Shown: in pieces, positions 16,778-25,744 of the stretch
Layout: every line of letters begins with the position of its first letter
How positions within the stretch are numbered: the first letter of the stretch is position 1
Source: JAZDCZ01 sp046757925
GTDB taxonomy: Bacteria; Gemmatimonadota; Gemmatimonadetes; Gemmatimonadales; GWC2-71-9
Assembly: GCA_046757925.1 (NCBI GenBank)
Contig: JBHHZE010000002.1
Coordinates: forward strand, 1 to 64,000
Reading direction: 5' to 3'
DNA length: 64,000 nt
The notes under the pieces: generated by a model
Databases searched by the model: none
What the model was told of the DNA's origin: nothing
What the model saw: the letters and a program-made list of their open reading frames with translations, nothing else
Program-made: the position numbers and the translations under genes

Positions 16778-17829
16778 TATTCTTTGGACTCGTCGGGTGT
16801 TCGATCCTCAGACTCCGGGGATGAAGGACCTTCCGGTTTCCGCGTACGGCGCCGTCTGCGCCGCCGCCGCCGCCGCTTTCTGGGAGTAACGGCATCAATG
16901 GCTTGTTCGGTGGTGAGTCGTTCCTGGCCCTCGTCAAAGGTGATCAGATCGGCGGGGGGCTTGGCCGGAGCATCCGTGGGCGCGGCTTCGGCAGCCGAAA
17001 CCTCGGCTTTCAGTTCGGGGAGCGAAAGTGAACGAAGTGACCCGTCTTGTGTTCGCAGCAATACCATTTCGCGGAAGATATCGACGGCAACCACTGTTTC
17101 CTTGCCTTGTGGAGTCCTTACCGCACGGCCTTCCTTTGGAAAGCGTTTGCGGCTCGATACATAGAACTCGTGTTCGTATCGCAGACAACAGAGAAGCCTG
17201 CCACAACCTCCGGAGATCTGCGATGGGTTGAGCGACAGTCGCTGATCCTTGGCCAGCGATAGACTTACTGGCTTTAGCTCGGGAAGCCACGACGAGCAGC
17301 AGTATTGCCGTCCACACCTGCCAAGTCCGTCGAGCCGCTTGGCCTCATCGCGGGCACCTATCTGTCGCAGGTCTATCCTGGTGCGAAACAACCCCGCGAG
17401 ATCTCGCACCAACGCACGAAAGTCGACTCTCTTGTCGGCCGTGAAGTAGATCGTCAGTTTCTTTCTGTCCCACTGCCATTCTGCATCGCAGATCTTCATT
17501 ACGAGATTGTGCGTTTTCACTCGCTCTATCACAGTGCGGCGAACATCGTTCTCGGCCTTGCGAAGTTCGTCGCTCAGGTGGCTGTCCTCATCGCTCGCCT
17601 GTCGAATGATTTCGCCGCTGACATCCTGGGACTCGGCCAAGGCACACCCCGTACATCCCCCACCGCATTTCTGTAGAGCCTTCTCACCTACTGCAGATAC
17701 TCTACCGAAATCACGTCCACGCTCGACCCCAACTACTACGGGATCCCCAACCGTCAGCGCAGTTTCTTCGCCGGAGGTGAAGAACTCCCTGCGGTTGCCC
17801 TTGAAGCGGACCTCGACTAACTCGGGCAA
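16777..17829 (-). CDS. ricT: PSP1-domain protein RicT/YaaT with poly-arginine tail
   Basis: 350 aa. The PSP1 core (about residues 5-260) carries the conserved cysteines seen in RicT: CGGGCTGCA, GRCGRQYCCSSW and GGCGRLLCCLRYEHE. In Bacillus subtilis RicT joins RicA and RicF in an Fe-S complex that affects RNA processing and phosphorelay; RicA and RicF are not seen here. The C-terminus is unusual: a proline/alanine linker, then a tract of ten consecutive arginines after KR (encoded by a CGC/CGG run near 16852..16885), then an acidic tail. TTG start abuts the accA stop. Placement beside metG recalls the yaaT-metS neighbourhood of Firmicutes. Confidence 0.88.
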   Translation of the reverse strand: MPELVEVRFKGNRREFFTSGEETALTVGDPVVVGVERGRDFGRVSAVGEKALQKCGGGCTGCALAESQDVSGEIIRQASDEDSHLSDELRKAENDVRRTVIERVKTHNLVMKICDAEWQWDRKKLTIYFTADKRVDFRALVRDLAGLFRTRIDLRQIGARDEAKRLDGLGRCGRQYCCSSWLPELKPVSLSLAKDQRLSLNPSQISGGCGRLLCCLRYEHEFYVSSRKRFPKEGRAVRTPQGKETVVAVDIFREMVLLRTQDGSLRSLSLPELKAEVSAAEAAPTDAPAKPPADLITFDEGQERLTTEQAIDAVTPRKRRRRRRRRRRTRKPEGPSSPESEDRTPDESKE

Positions 17830-18792
17830 CTACGCCTCCCGGAACTTTCCCATGTTCAAATATTTCTCGACCCGTAGCTTCACCAATCTGTCCAGTTTGA
17901 TCTCCCGGAGTTGCTGCAAGTTGGTCACCAGGGCTGCCTTCAGCGTTTCGGCGGCTCTCGCCGGATCCGCATGCGCCCCTCCAGCCGGCTCTGCTATGAC
18001 CTCGTCGATTACACCTAACTCCAGCAGATCTTTGGTGGTCAGTTTCAATGCTTGAGCGGCTCGTTCCTTCTGGCTGGAGTCTTCCCACAGGATCGCGGCG
18101 CATCCTTCAGGCGAGATAACTGAGTACACGGCGTTTTCCAGCATCAGAATTCGGTCGGACAAGCCCAGCGCTAGGGCGCCTCCCGATCCTCCTTCACCGG
18201 TAACGACGGATATGATCGGTGTCTTGAGCGTAGCCATCGTCTCGAGGTTGCGGGCGATTGCCTCCGCCTGACCCCTTTCCTCAGCGCCGAGACCCGGGTA
18301 GGCCCCAGGAGTATCTATCAGCGTGATTATCGGGGCTTCAAAGCGCTCGGCTTGTTGCATCAGACGCAGGGCCTTGCGGTAGCCTTCCGGATGGGGCATT
18401 CCAAAGTTGCGCCTCAGGTTCTCTTTGGTATTTCGGCCCTTTTGGTGCCCCATAACCATCACTGGCCGTCCGTCGAGCCGCGCCCAGCCACCGATGATTG
18501 CCGGGTCATTCTTGTACAGCCTGTCACCGTTCAGCTCGATGAAGTCACTGAACACGGCCTTGATGTAGTCGAGTGTGTACGGCCTGTTTGGGTGACGTGC
18601 CACTTGCACTCGCTGCATTGGCGTCAATTGTTCGTAGATGTCACGCCTCAATTCAGAAAGTTTGACCTCGAGGGGTGCTATCTCCTCATCCACGTCGAGT
18701 TGCTGATCTCTGGCAAGACGCTTTAGATGGGCGATCTGACGCTCCAGCTCTACAATCGGTTTCTCAAATTCTATGCTCAGGGGTGCGGACAT
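17830..18792 (-). CDS. accA: Acetyl-CoA carboxylase carboxyltransferase subunit alpha
   Basis: Transfers the carboxyl group from carboxybiotin to acetyl-CoA with AccD, the first step of fatty-acid synthesis. 320 aa, normal length. Typical N-terminal helices (FEKPIVELERQIAHLKRLA), RPYTLDYIKAVF, and the crotonase-like core (TPGAYPGLGAEERGQAEAIA, VTGEGGSGGALAL) are present. accD lies elsewhere. Starts 8 bp after dnaE on the minus strand. Confidence 0.97.
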   Translation of the reverse strand: MSAPLSIEFEKPIVELERQIAHLKRLARDQQLDVDEEIAPLEVKLSELRRDIYEQLTPMQRVQVARHPNRPYTLDYIKAVFSDFIELNGDRLYKNDPAIIGGWARLDGRPVMVMGHQKGRNTKENLRRNFGMPHPEGYRKALRLMQQAERFEAPIITLIDTPGAYPGLGAEERGQAEAIARNLETMATLKTPIISVVTGEGGSGGALALGLSDRILMLENAVYSVISPEGCAAILWEDSSQKERAAQALKLTTKDLLELGVIDEVIAEPAGGAHADPARAAETLKAALVTNLQQLREIKLDRLVKLRVEKYLNMGKFREA

Positions 18793-18799
18793 GTGATAC

Positions 18800-21700
18800 C
18801 TATTTCGCTTTGACCAGTCTAACCCGATCCGGCCCCACGAGTTCGCGAAGAGCGTTCAAGAAGTCGTCGTCCAACTGTACACTAACTCGCCGGGAGCGGA
18901 ACCGCGCGGTGGTTCCGTTGTCGGGAGCCCTCCATTCCACGAAGACCGGAGCTGGCCCGGGATGTGCCGAGCACAGCGCCACGATGCCGTTGGCCACATC
19001 GGCTATGTCTCCGTCGGGGTCCTTGTAGATCAGCTCGAGTCCCATGGCGCCCGATCGACGCAACCCGTCCAGGGGCTCTGCACCTTCGACAATGAATGGA
19101 GCCTTGTCTTCGCCCCGGTCCCGTGCGCTGTAGGTGCCGGTGAGCAACAATGCTGAGTCGGGTTGAATGATGTCGGAAAGTCTGCTCCATGCGTCAGGAA
19201 AAACCAAGGCTTCAGCCGTGCCGTGAAAATCCTCCACTGTAAGGCGCGCGTACTCGGAGCCGGTCTTGCGGCTTATCCTGCGCTTGACCGCGATAACCAC
19301 AACCCCAGCAGACACCTGGTGCTCGCTCCATGTGCCGAGCGTAGCCGTCGTACGTGAGCCGAACAGCTGTACCTCGTGTCGGAACCGTTCCAGCGGGTGG
19401 CCCGAAATGAAGAATCCGAGCACAGCCTTTTCCTTGGCAAGTCGCTCTGCCTCAGTCCAAGCCGGCACATCGGGCAGCGTCTTGGAGGTAGGTCCTGATA
19501 CTTCCTCCGGACGATCGCCGAAAAGATTCTCTTGGCCGGTGTCTCGCTCCATCTGTCGGAGTTGGGCCTCAGCAAACGCGGGCTCGATGGCGGCAGCAAG
19601 CTGCGCCCTGTGGGTACCGAGGTGATCGAGAGCTCCGGCAGCTATGAGTGACTCCAACACCCTCTTGTTGCACAGTCGCAAGTCCACTCTCTCGCAGAAC
19701 TCCGCCAAGCTCTGGTGCTGACCCCACCTCTCCCGGGCGGCTATGATCGACTCGATCGCGCCACGTCCCACATTCCGGACGGCGCCCAGCCCGAATCGGA
19801 TGTCGCAGTCTCCGGTGACAGTGAATTTCAGTCCCGATTCATCGACCGATGGTGGTAGGACTTCCAGTCCCAGGTCACGTGCCTCGTTTATGTACGAGAC
19901 GACCTTGCCCGTATCCCCGATCTCTGACGACAGGAGTGCGGCCATGAACTCAGCCGGATAATGAGCTTTGAGCCACGCGGTTCGGAACGAGATAATGCTG
20001 TATGCCACAGAGTGCGATTTGTTGAATCCATAGCGTCCAAATGTCTTGATCTGTGCAGCAATGTCTTCGATCGCTCTCCGGGTGTGGCCACGCTCCACGC
20101 AGCGCTCCACGAATCGAAGCAGTTCTCGCTCGATCAGTACAGCATCCTTCTTACCTACCGCCTTTCTCAAGACGTCCGCTTCAGCCAGTGTGAATCCCGC
20201 AAGCACGTGGGCGATACGCATCACTTGTTCTTGGTACAGAATGACGCCGTATGTGGGTTTCAGGATCTCTTCGAGCGCCGGATGAGGGTAGCGAACCGCT
20301 TCCTCTCCACGCTTCCGTCTGATGTACACTTGGTGCATGCCGGAATCCAGCGGGCCCGGTCTGACCAACGCGTTGGTTGCCACGAGATCGTCGAATCTGT
20401 CGGTCTGGAGTTGCCGCAAGATGTCTGTTCCTAGTGGCGACTCGAATTGGAACATCCCTGCAGTACGACCTTCCCGCAACATTTCGTAGACCTTGGGATC
20501 ATCGAGATCTATTTCGTCGAAATCGACCTCCACTCCATGGCGCTGGTGGATCATCTCCACCGCATCCTGGATGACCGTCAGAGTCTTGAGCCCGAGAAAG
20601 TCTATCTTCAACATGCCAATCTTTTCCAGACTGACCATGTCGAATTGAGTGATCAGAGTGTCTTTACCATTGGCCCCCGAATTGCCGCTGCGCTGAGGTT
20701 GAGTGCAGACCGGCACATACTCCTGGAGCGGTCCCGGGGCGATTACTATCCCTGCAGCGTGTACCGATGCGTGTCTCGATAAACCTTCGACGCGCTCGGC
20801 CAGGTACAAGAGGCGCCCTATGGTATCGTTCTCCTGCGACAGCTCTTGGATTTCGGGAACCTTCTGCGAGGCCTCGGCCACTGAAAGAGAGTAGGCCGGC
20901 CCTGTGGGTATGAGCTTTGCAATCTTGTCGGCATCGGTGGCACTCACGCGCAAGACCCTCGCAATGTCACGGATCGCTGCACGAGCTTTCATCGTCCCGA
21001 ACGTAATGATCTGACCGACGCTCTCCCTACCGTAGCGCTCACGTACGTACTCGATAACCTCCCACCGCCGCTCAAAACAGAAATCCACGTCGATGTCCGG
21101 CATCGAAACCCGGTCGGGATTGAGAAACCTTTCGAATAGAAGATCGAACTCCAGCGGGTCGACGTCGGTTATCCGCAAGGCGTAAGCGACCAACGAACCG
21201 GCAGCTGAACCACGACCCGGTCCCACAGGGATTCCGCGCTCACGGGCAGCTTTTATGAAATCGTGGACAATCAGGAAGTAACCGGAATAACCCAATCGGG
21301 TTATAGTTTCCAGCTCGTAGTCGAGCCGCCGCCGCACCTCTGGTGTGAGAGGTTTGCAGTAGCGGTCCTCCGCCCCCCGGATGGCGAGTTCGATGAGAAG
21401 ATCATCTTCCGACTTGGACTCTGCGGGGCGGGGGAATTCCGGAACAAAGTACCGCTTTTCAAAATCGAACTCGCACAAGTCGGCGACGTGCTGCGTATTC
21501 TCCAGGATATCCGGACGATCGGGAAACAGCTCGGCCATTTCCGCTTCCGACTTGACGTAGCTTTCCTGGCCGTAGAACCGGAACCGCTTCGGGTCATCCA
21601 GATCCTTGCCGGTTCCGATGGCCAGCAGGCAGTCGTGGGCTTCGTGGTCGGCTCGTTCCAGGTAGTGCGCGTCGTTGGTTGCCACGATAGGCAAGCCAAG

Positions 21701-22291
21701 CTCTTCACCCAGTTGGAACATCCCCTGGCTAACCACTCGCTCATCCGCTATGCCGTGATCTTGTACCTCGAGCCAAAACCCGTTGGGTCCAAATGTGTGC
21801 GTAAACCACTCAGCGGACTGCCGGGCCTGGGCTATGTCATGACGCCTCAGCCATAGCGAGATCTCACCCGAGAGACAGGCGGCGAGGCAAATGATTCCGT
21901 CACTGTATTGGGCCAGGACTTCCTTGTCTATTCTCGGCCTACGGTAAAACCCCTCTAGGAACCCGATGGAGGAGAGGCGAATGAGGTTCTTATAGCCCTT
22001 ACGATTCTTTGCAAGCAGCACCAGATGGGAATACTGGGCCGGTGCATCAGCGGGCTTCTCCCGTGCCTGCCGGGGTCCGAACGACATGTAAGCCTCGAAC
22101 CCTATGATAGGCCGGATCCGCTGTGCCCTTGCCTCCTCGTAGAACCTCCAGGCAGCGTGGAGGTTACCGTGATCCGTTACGGCCAGGCTGTCCATGCCCA
22201 ATTCGCCGATCTTCTTGACGAGATAGGGAATGCGGCATGCCCCGTCGAGCAGCGAGTACTCCGAATGGGTATGTAGGTGTGCGAAGCTCAT
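18800..22291 (-). CDS. dnaE: DNA polymerase III subunit alpha
   Basis: Replicative polymerase. 1163 aa, full DnaE1 length. An N-terminal PHP domain (FAHLHTHSEYSLLDGACRI; TDHGNLHAAW) precedes the palm with the catalytic acidic motif (MPDIDVDFCFERR) and fingers with the conserved GRYGFNKSHSVAYS. A helix-hairpin-helix region follows, then an OB fold near the C-terminus (VVVIAVKRRISRKTGSEYARL). Heads the leftward operon dnaE-accA-ricT-metG, driven by a promoter at 22424..22452. Confidence 0.98.
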   Translation of the reverse strand: MSFAHLHTHSEYSLLDGACRIPYLVKKIGELGMDSLAVTDHGNLHAAWRFYEEARAQRIRPIIGFEAYMSFGPRQAREKPADAPAQYSHLVLLAKNRKGYKNLIRLSSIGFLEGFYRRPRIDKEVLAQYSDGIICLAACLSGEISLWLRRHDIAQARQSAEWFTHTFGPNGFWLEVQDHGIADERVVSQGMFQLGEELGLPIVATNDAHYLERADHEAHDCLLAIGTGKDLDDPKRFRFYGQESYVKSEAEMAELFPDRPDILENTQHVADLCEFDFEKRYFVPEFPRPAESKSEDDLLIELAIRGAEDRYCKPLTPEVRRRLDYELETITRLGYSGYFLIVHDFIKAARERGIPVGPGRGSAAGSLVAYALRITDVDPLEFDLLFERFLNPDRVSMPDIDVDFCFERRWEVIEYVRERYGRESVGQIITFGTMKARAAIRDIARVLRVSATDADKIAKLIPTGPAYSLSVAEASQKVPEIQELSQENDTIGRLLYLAERVEGLSRHASVHAAGIVIAPGPLQEYVPVCTQPQRSGNSGANGKDTLITQFDMVSLEKIGMLKIDFLGLKTLTVIQDAVEMIHQRHGVEVDFDEIDLDDPKVYEMLREGRTAGMFQFESPLGTDILRQLQTDRFDDLVATNALVRPGPLDSGMHQVYIRRKRGEEAVRYPHPALEEILKPTYGVILYQEQVMRIAHVLAGFTLAEADVLRKAVGKKDAVLIERELLRFVERCVERGHTRRAIEDIAAQIKTFGRYGFNKSHSVAYSIISFRTAWLKAHYPAEFMAALLSSEIGDTGKVVSYINEARDLGLEVLPPSVDESGLKFTVTGDCDIRFGLGAVRNVGRGAIESIIAARERWGQHQSLAEFCERVDLRLCNKRVLESLIAAGALDHLGTHRAQLAAAIEPAFAEAQLRQMERDTGQENLFGDRPEEVSGPTSKTLPDVPAWTEAERLAKEKAVLGFFISGHPLERFRHEVQLFGSRTTATLGTWSEHQVSAGVVVIAVKRRISRKTGSEYARLTVEDFHGTAEALVFPDAWSRLSDIIQPDSALLLTGTYSARDRGEDKAPFIVEGAEPLDGLRRSGAMGLELIYKDPDGDIADVANGIVALCSAHPGPAPVFVEWRAPDNGTTARFRSRRVSVQLDDDFLNALRELVGPDRVRLVKAK

Positions 22292-22423
22292 GTTTTCATC
22301 GGGTCTAATAGCCGCAAACGGGTGCCATTAAGCCCAACGCAGGATGAGCAAGGTGGCTCGGTGGTCGCCGATGGCCCTGGCCGCACCACCACGTAGACGG
22401 AGGTTTCTGCTGTCACATAGTGT

Positions 22424-22452
22424 AAGCTACCGCTGCTACCGGGCGTTGTCAA
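22424..22452 (-). promoter_or_regulatory. Putative sigma-70 promoter for dnaE
   Basis: Minus-strand TTGACA (22452..22447), a 17-base spacer, then TAGCTT (22429..22424). The same pair of hexamers with the same spacing occurs upstream of the tRNA genes. Its -35 box overlaps that of the rightward promoter. Confidence 0.5.
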
Positions 22453-22475
22453 AACAGCTCAGAATGCCCTATGTT
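22446..22475 (+). promoter_or_regulatory. Putative promoter for the peptidase-lipoprotein gene
   Basis: Plus-strand TTGTCA (22446..22451), 18-base spacer, TATGTT (22470..22475). The -35 box shares its bases with the dnaE promoter on the other strand (TTGTCAA), so the two would compete for polymerase. A further AT-rich TACTATATAA follows directly. Confidence 0.4.
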
Positions 22476-22623
22476 ACTATATAACCGGGGTTTACGGGTT
22501 GCGTGCGGCGGCGGGTGAACTGCTGCCGCTCACAGTCCACACCGGCGGCACGAGTGTGATTCCGGAACGCAATCTCCCATTCCCGGATTCCTATGGGGAA
22601 GCGAACGTTCAATAGGAGGAGCG

Positions 22624-24801
22624 GTGAAGCCTAGACCAGGTGGAATCTTAGTCGTCTGTGCAAGCCTGCTGCTCGGCGCATGTGGGGGTGGGGACAACAA
22701 TCTGCCGCAGGCCGAGAGCATGACCAAGGTAGCCGATGGGGACCAACAGCGGGCCACAGCGGGCAATAGGCTTGACGTGCCGCTGACCGTCGTGGTCCGG
22801 GATGCCGTCGCGAATCCACTACCGCGGGGAGAGGTGTTATGGGAGGTGACCGAGGGGCAAGGAGCTCTCCTGTCGGACACGGTCACTGTTTCCGACGGTA
22901 CGGGGCAGGCCAAGGTGTTCTTGACGCTGGGGCCGACGGAGGGAAGCTACGCGGTCCAGGCGAGCCTCTCACGTAAACCTGCGGTCAGGGTCCAGTTTTC
23001 GGCCCGAGCCGTCGCCCCGCCAAGCTTGAGCAGCGTCTCCCCCACAGTCTTTGGTGGTGGCGATACGATCGTAGTAAGTGGCAGTATGCTCACTGATTCC
23101 GTTCAGGTGGAGATCGGCGGCGTTCTAGCCGAGGTGATTGGTGTATCGGTGACTCAGACGGGACTCTTGGCAACGGTTCCCAAGTGCCTCGTCCCGGGGC
23201 CGGTCTCGATCACGGCCCGGGTTGGTCTCGCCAGCTCGCCCGCGTTGTCCGGGACCTATCAGGCGTCAAACACCACGCTGCGTCTCGGGGTCGGTGAACG
23301 CGTTTCCGCTCTCTCAACGTCGTTGGGCGGGTGCGCAACCTTCCCAGACGCTGGTCCCTCGGGCGCCGAGTACCTGATGGTACCGCAGGCCGATGAGTCG
23401 AATACTCCGGTATCGTTCCGGCTGATGGGCGATTCGGCAGGCTCTCCTGTCACGGTGCGGAGGTTCCGGAGGAGCCCACCGACCTCCGCCGCACGGTTTC
23501 ACGAGTTTCTACGCGAGTGGGAACGTGACCTCGTAGGCGTTCCGCGGGAGGCACCGAGGGCTGCGCCGGCAGCGGCCCCGATCGCGGCGAATGTCTCGGT
23601 CGGAGATACCAAGAAGTTCCGGGTCTGTTCCACGGCCAGCTGCCGCACGATCGATGACTTCCCCGAGGTCCAAGCTGAGGTGATGTATGTCGGTGCGAGA
23701 GCCGTGGTTTATCAAGACAAGGCTGCTCCTTCTGGCGGGTTTACCGCAAAGGAGTTCCAGGATCTCGGTCGCTTGTTCGATGACGACCTTTACGGAGTGG
23801 ACACGCGGGCGTTCGGTGCGGAATCAGACATCGACCGGAACGGCAGGGTGCTGATTCTATTCTCACCCAAGGTAAATGGGCTCACTCCCAAGACAGAATG
23901 TGAACTGGCTATCGTAACGGGTTTTTTCTTCGCCTTCGACATAGATCCTGCGGCCAAAAAGGATTCTCGTTCCAACAAGGCCGAAATCTTTTATGCGATG
24001 GTGCCCGATCCCAATGGGACCGTAACTTGCGAATTGACGAAGGAGAGAGTGTTGCGGTTGGTGCCCGTCACGTTGGTTCACGAGTTCCAGCACATGATCA
24101 ATTTTTACCAACATGTGCTTCTCAGGGCTGGGAACACCGAGGCAACGTGGCTGAATGAGGCCATGTCCCACTTGGCCGAGGAGCTGGGGGCTTTTCACTT
24201 CCAAGCTGCGGGTGATCAAAGCAGGTTCACGTCATTTGCGATCGGCGATCTTTTGGACGCGTTTCGATACTTGCAGGCTCCCGGCGCGGTCTCGCCGATT
24301 TTCGATTCGGGAAGTGGCACGCTCGAGGAACGCGGTGCCAGCTGGCTCTTTGTTCGATGGGTGGCCGACCAGTTCGGGGCAGAGGTTGTTAGGCGGCTGT
24401 CTGAGACAGGGCGCAGGGGAGTGGAGAACATGGAGGCAGCTACCGGAGAACCGATCTCGGGTCTTCTGAGCGACTGGCTCATGGCGAACTATGCCTCGGA
24501 TCTCCCAGGCCTGTCTCCGCCGGCGCGTCTGCGATATCAGAGTTGGAAGCTGCGCGATGTGTACGCATCCCTTCATGACCAAGATTCCACTCTTTTTGAC
24601 GTTCCGTTTCCGATCGTGCCGCTGGAGTTCCAAGGCGGCACCTTCAACGTGAGTGGTACCATTGCGGGAGGGTCTGGTGAGTACTTCCTGGTCCAGCAGG
24701 CACCTGGCCAGCGTGGATTCTCGGTGCGACTCACCGATCCCAATGGAAACGAGCTAACAGGGACTGCCGTCCCGAGGTTGAACGTGCTGCGGACTCGCTA
24801 G
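22624..24801 (+). CDS. Lipoprotein with Ig-like and IPT domains and M30-like zinc peptidase
   Basis: 725 aa, predicted surface or periplasmic lipoprotein. The signal ends in a lipobox (LLGAC). Residues about 38-125 form a Big-type Ig-like domain (DGTGQAKVFLTLG). Residues about 133-215 form an IPT/TIG domain (LSSVSPTVFGGGDTIVVSG). The remainder carries a metallopeptidase core with HEFQHMINF (HExxH) and, about 30 residues later, WLNEAMSHLAEEL, the arrangement of M30 (hyicolysin-like) peptidases. The C-terminus resembles a beta-sandwich. Start GTG 22624 has AGGAGG upstream. The next gene begins directly after the stop, so a functional pair with the barrel is likely. Confidence 0.78.
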   Translation: MKPRPGGILVVCASLLLGACGGGDNNLPQAESMTKVADGDQQRATAGNRLDVPLTVVVRDAVANPLPRGEVLWEVTEGQGALLSDTVTVSDGTGQAKVFLTLGPTEGSYAVQASLSRKPAVRVQFSARAVAPPSLSSVSPTVFGGGDTIVVSGSMLTDSVQVEIGGVLAEVIGVSVTQTGLLATVPKCLVPGPVSITARVGLASSPALSGTYQASNTTLRLGVGERVSALSTSLGGCATFPDAGPSGAEYLMVPQADESNTPVSFRLMGDSAGSPVTVRRFRRSPPTSAARFHEFLREWERDLVGVPREAPRAAPAAAPIAANVSVGDTKKFRVCSTASCRTIDDFPEVQAEVMYVGARAVVYQDKAAPSGGFTAKEFQDLGRLFDDDLYGVDTRAFGAESDIDRNGRVLILFSPKVNGLTPKTECELAIVTGFFFAFDIDPAAKKDSRSNKAEIFYAMVPDPNGTVTCELTKERVLRLVPVTLVHEFQHMINFYQHVLLRAGNTEATWLNEAMSHLAEELGAFHFQAAGDQSRFTSFAIGDLLDAFRYLQAPGAVSPIFDSGSGTLEERGASWLFVRWVADQFGAEVVRRLSETGRRGVENMEAATGEPISGLLSDWLMANYASDLPGLSPPARLRYQSWKLRDVYASLHDQDSTLFDVPFPIVPLEFQGGTFNVSGTIAGGSGEYFLVQQAPGQRGFSVRLTDPNGNELTGTAVPRLNVLRTR

Positions 24802-25743
24802 GTGCGACACCAACGGCCGGGTAGATCTTTTCAGATTGCGACTGTGGTGACCGTGACGCTGGCGGCAAGTGTCACGGATATCGCGAGTGCGCAGATTGAG
24901 CGTCCCGGTCGCCCGTTCGTGTTATCGATGACGCCTTCCGTGCGCAGCGCCGGTATGCAGGGAGCTGGGGCCGCGCTGGTCGGATTCTCCGGGGCCGTCT
25001 TCAGTAATCCGGCAGGCCTTGCGACGCTGAGGCATATCGGATTGGAAGGCAGCTATCGAACCACGCCGTTCGGTGGATCTCTCTCGTCGGCATCCATAGG
25101 TCTCCGTCTCCGGCAGTTCGACCTGGGGTTCGGTGTAGAATACATGGATCTCGGATCCGATCCGGTTCGCTACCTGGGCAGTGGGGTGGTGCCAAACGCT
25201 GATGCGACTGAGGTGGGTACCGTGGGCTCCGGGGTGTATCGATTTGGTATGATAGCGTTCGGGGGCAGCGCGAAATACGTTCGCCGCTCGGTAGATGCAG
25301 CTCAGGACGAGGCGTTTAGCGCCGACGCAGGGTTTGCGATTGCGGTCTTCGATATCGCCGCGCTGGGCTTCTCGGTGCAGAATATCGGTGGCAATTGGAA
25401 GAACAACTCGGTCCTGGACATGCCGCGACTGACCCGGCTGGGATTTACCATGAACTACTTGGATCCCAGAGACGCGGTGCGGCTCATGAGTACCGTGGAG
25501 ATACAGTGGCCGGAAGATCGAGGGTCGCGGCTGGTGTTGGGGGGAGAGGCGGGAATCGTGACGCGTGGGATTGGGGTAATCGGACGGGCCGGGTTCAAAG
25601 CCAGGCCCTCAGGCACCAACTTGTCCGAGTTCACCTTTGGCGCCTCTCTCATGCTGAGGAACGTGGCGTTGGACTGGGCGTTTCAGGACAACGACGTGTT
25701 CATGGACACGGCACATCACTTCGGCCTGAGACTGGTGATCTAG
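24802..25743 (+). CDS. PorV/PorQ-like outer-membrane barrel protein
   Basis: 313 aa with a signal peptide (about residues 1-30, ending SAQ). The start of the mature part (SAGMQGAGAALVGFSGAVFSNPAGLA) is characteristic of the PorV/PorQ and UPF0164 group of FadL-like barrels: a small-residue helix followed by NPAGLA. The C-terminal strand ends HHFGLRLVI. In Bacteroidota such proteins serve type IX secretion, but no other such component is visible and no such sorting tag is evident. GTG start follows the lipoprotein stop with zero gap. The 3' end nearly touches convergent gdhA. Confidence 0.72.
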   Translation: MRHQRPGRSFQIATVVTVTLAASVTDIASAQIERPGRPFVLSMTPSVRSAGMQGAGAALVGFSGAVFSNPAGLATLRHIGLEGSYRTTPFGGSLSSASIGLRLRQFDLGFGVEYMDLGSDPVRYLGSGVVPNADATEVGTVGSGVYRFGMIAFGGSAKYVRRSVDAAQDEAFSADAGFAIAVFDIAALGFSVQNIGGNWKNNSVLDMPRLTRLGFTMNYLDPRDAVRLMSTVEIQWPEDRGSRLVLGGEAGIVTRGIGVIGRAGFKARPSGTNLSEFTFGASLMLRNVALDWAFQDNDVFMDTAHHFGLRLVI

Positions 25744-25744
25744 C

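Larger units (their letters stand above)
22292..22623. other. 332-bp divergent intergenic region
   Basis: No gene seen. It separates dnaE (leftward) from the peptidase lipoprotein (rightward) and holds a back-to-back promoter pair around 22446..22452. The rightward leader of about 140 nt contains a GC-rich stretch with repeated GCCG/CGGC, probably structured. The ribosome site AGGAGG lies just before 22624. Confidence 0.7.
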
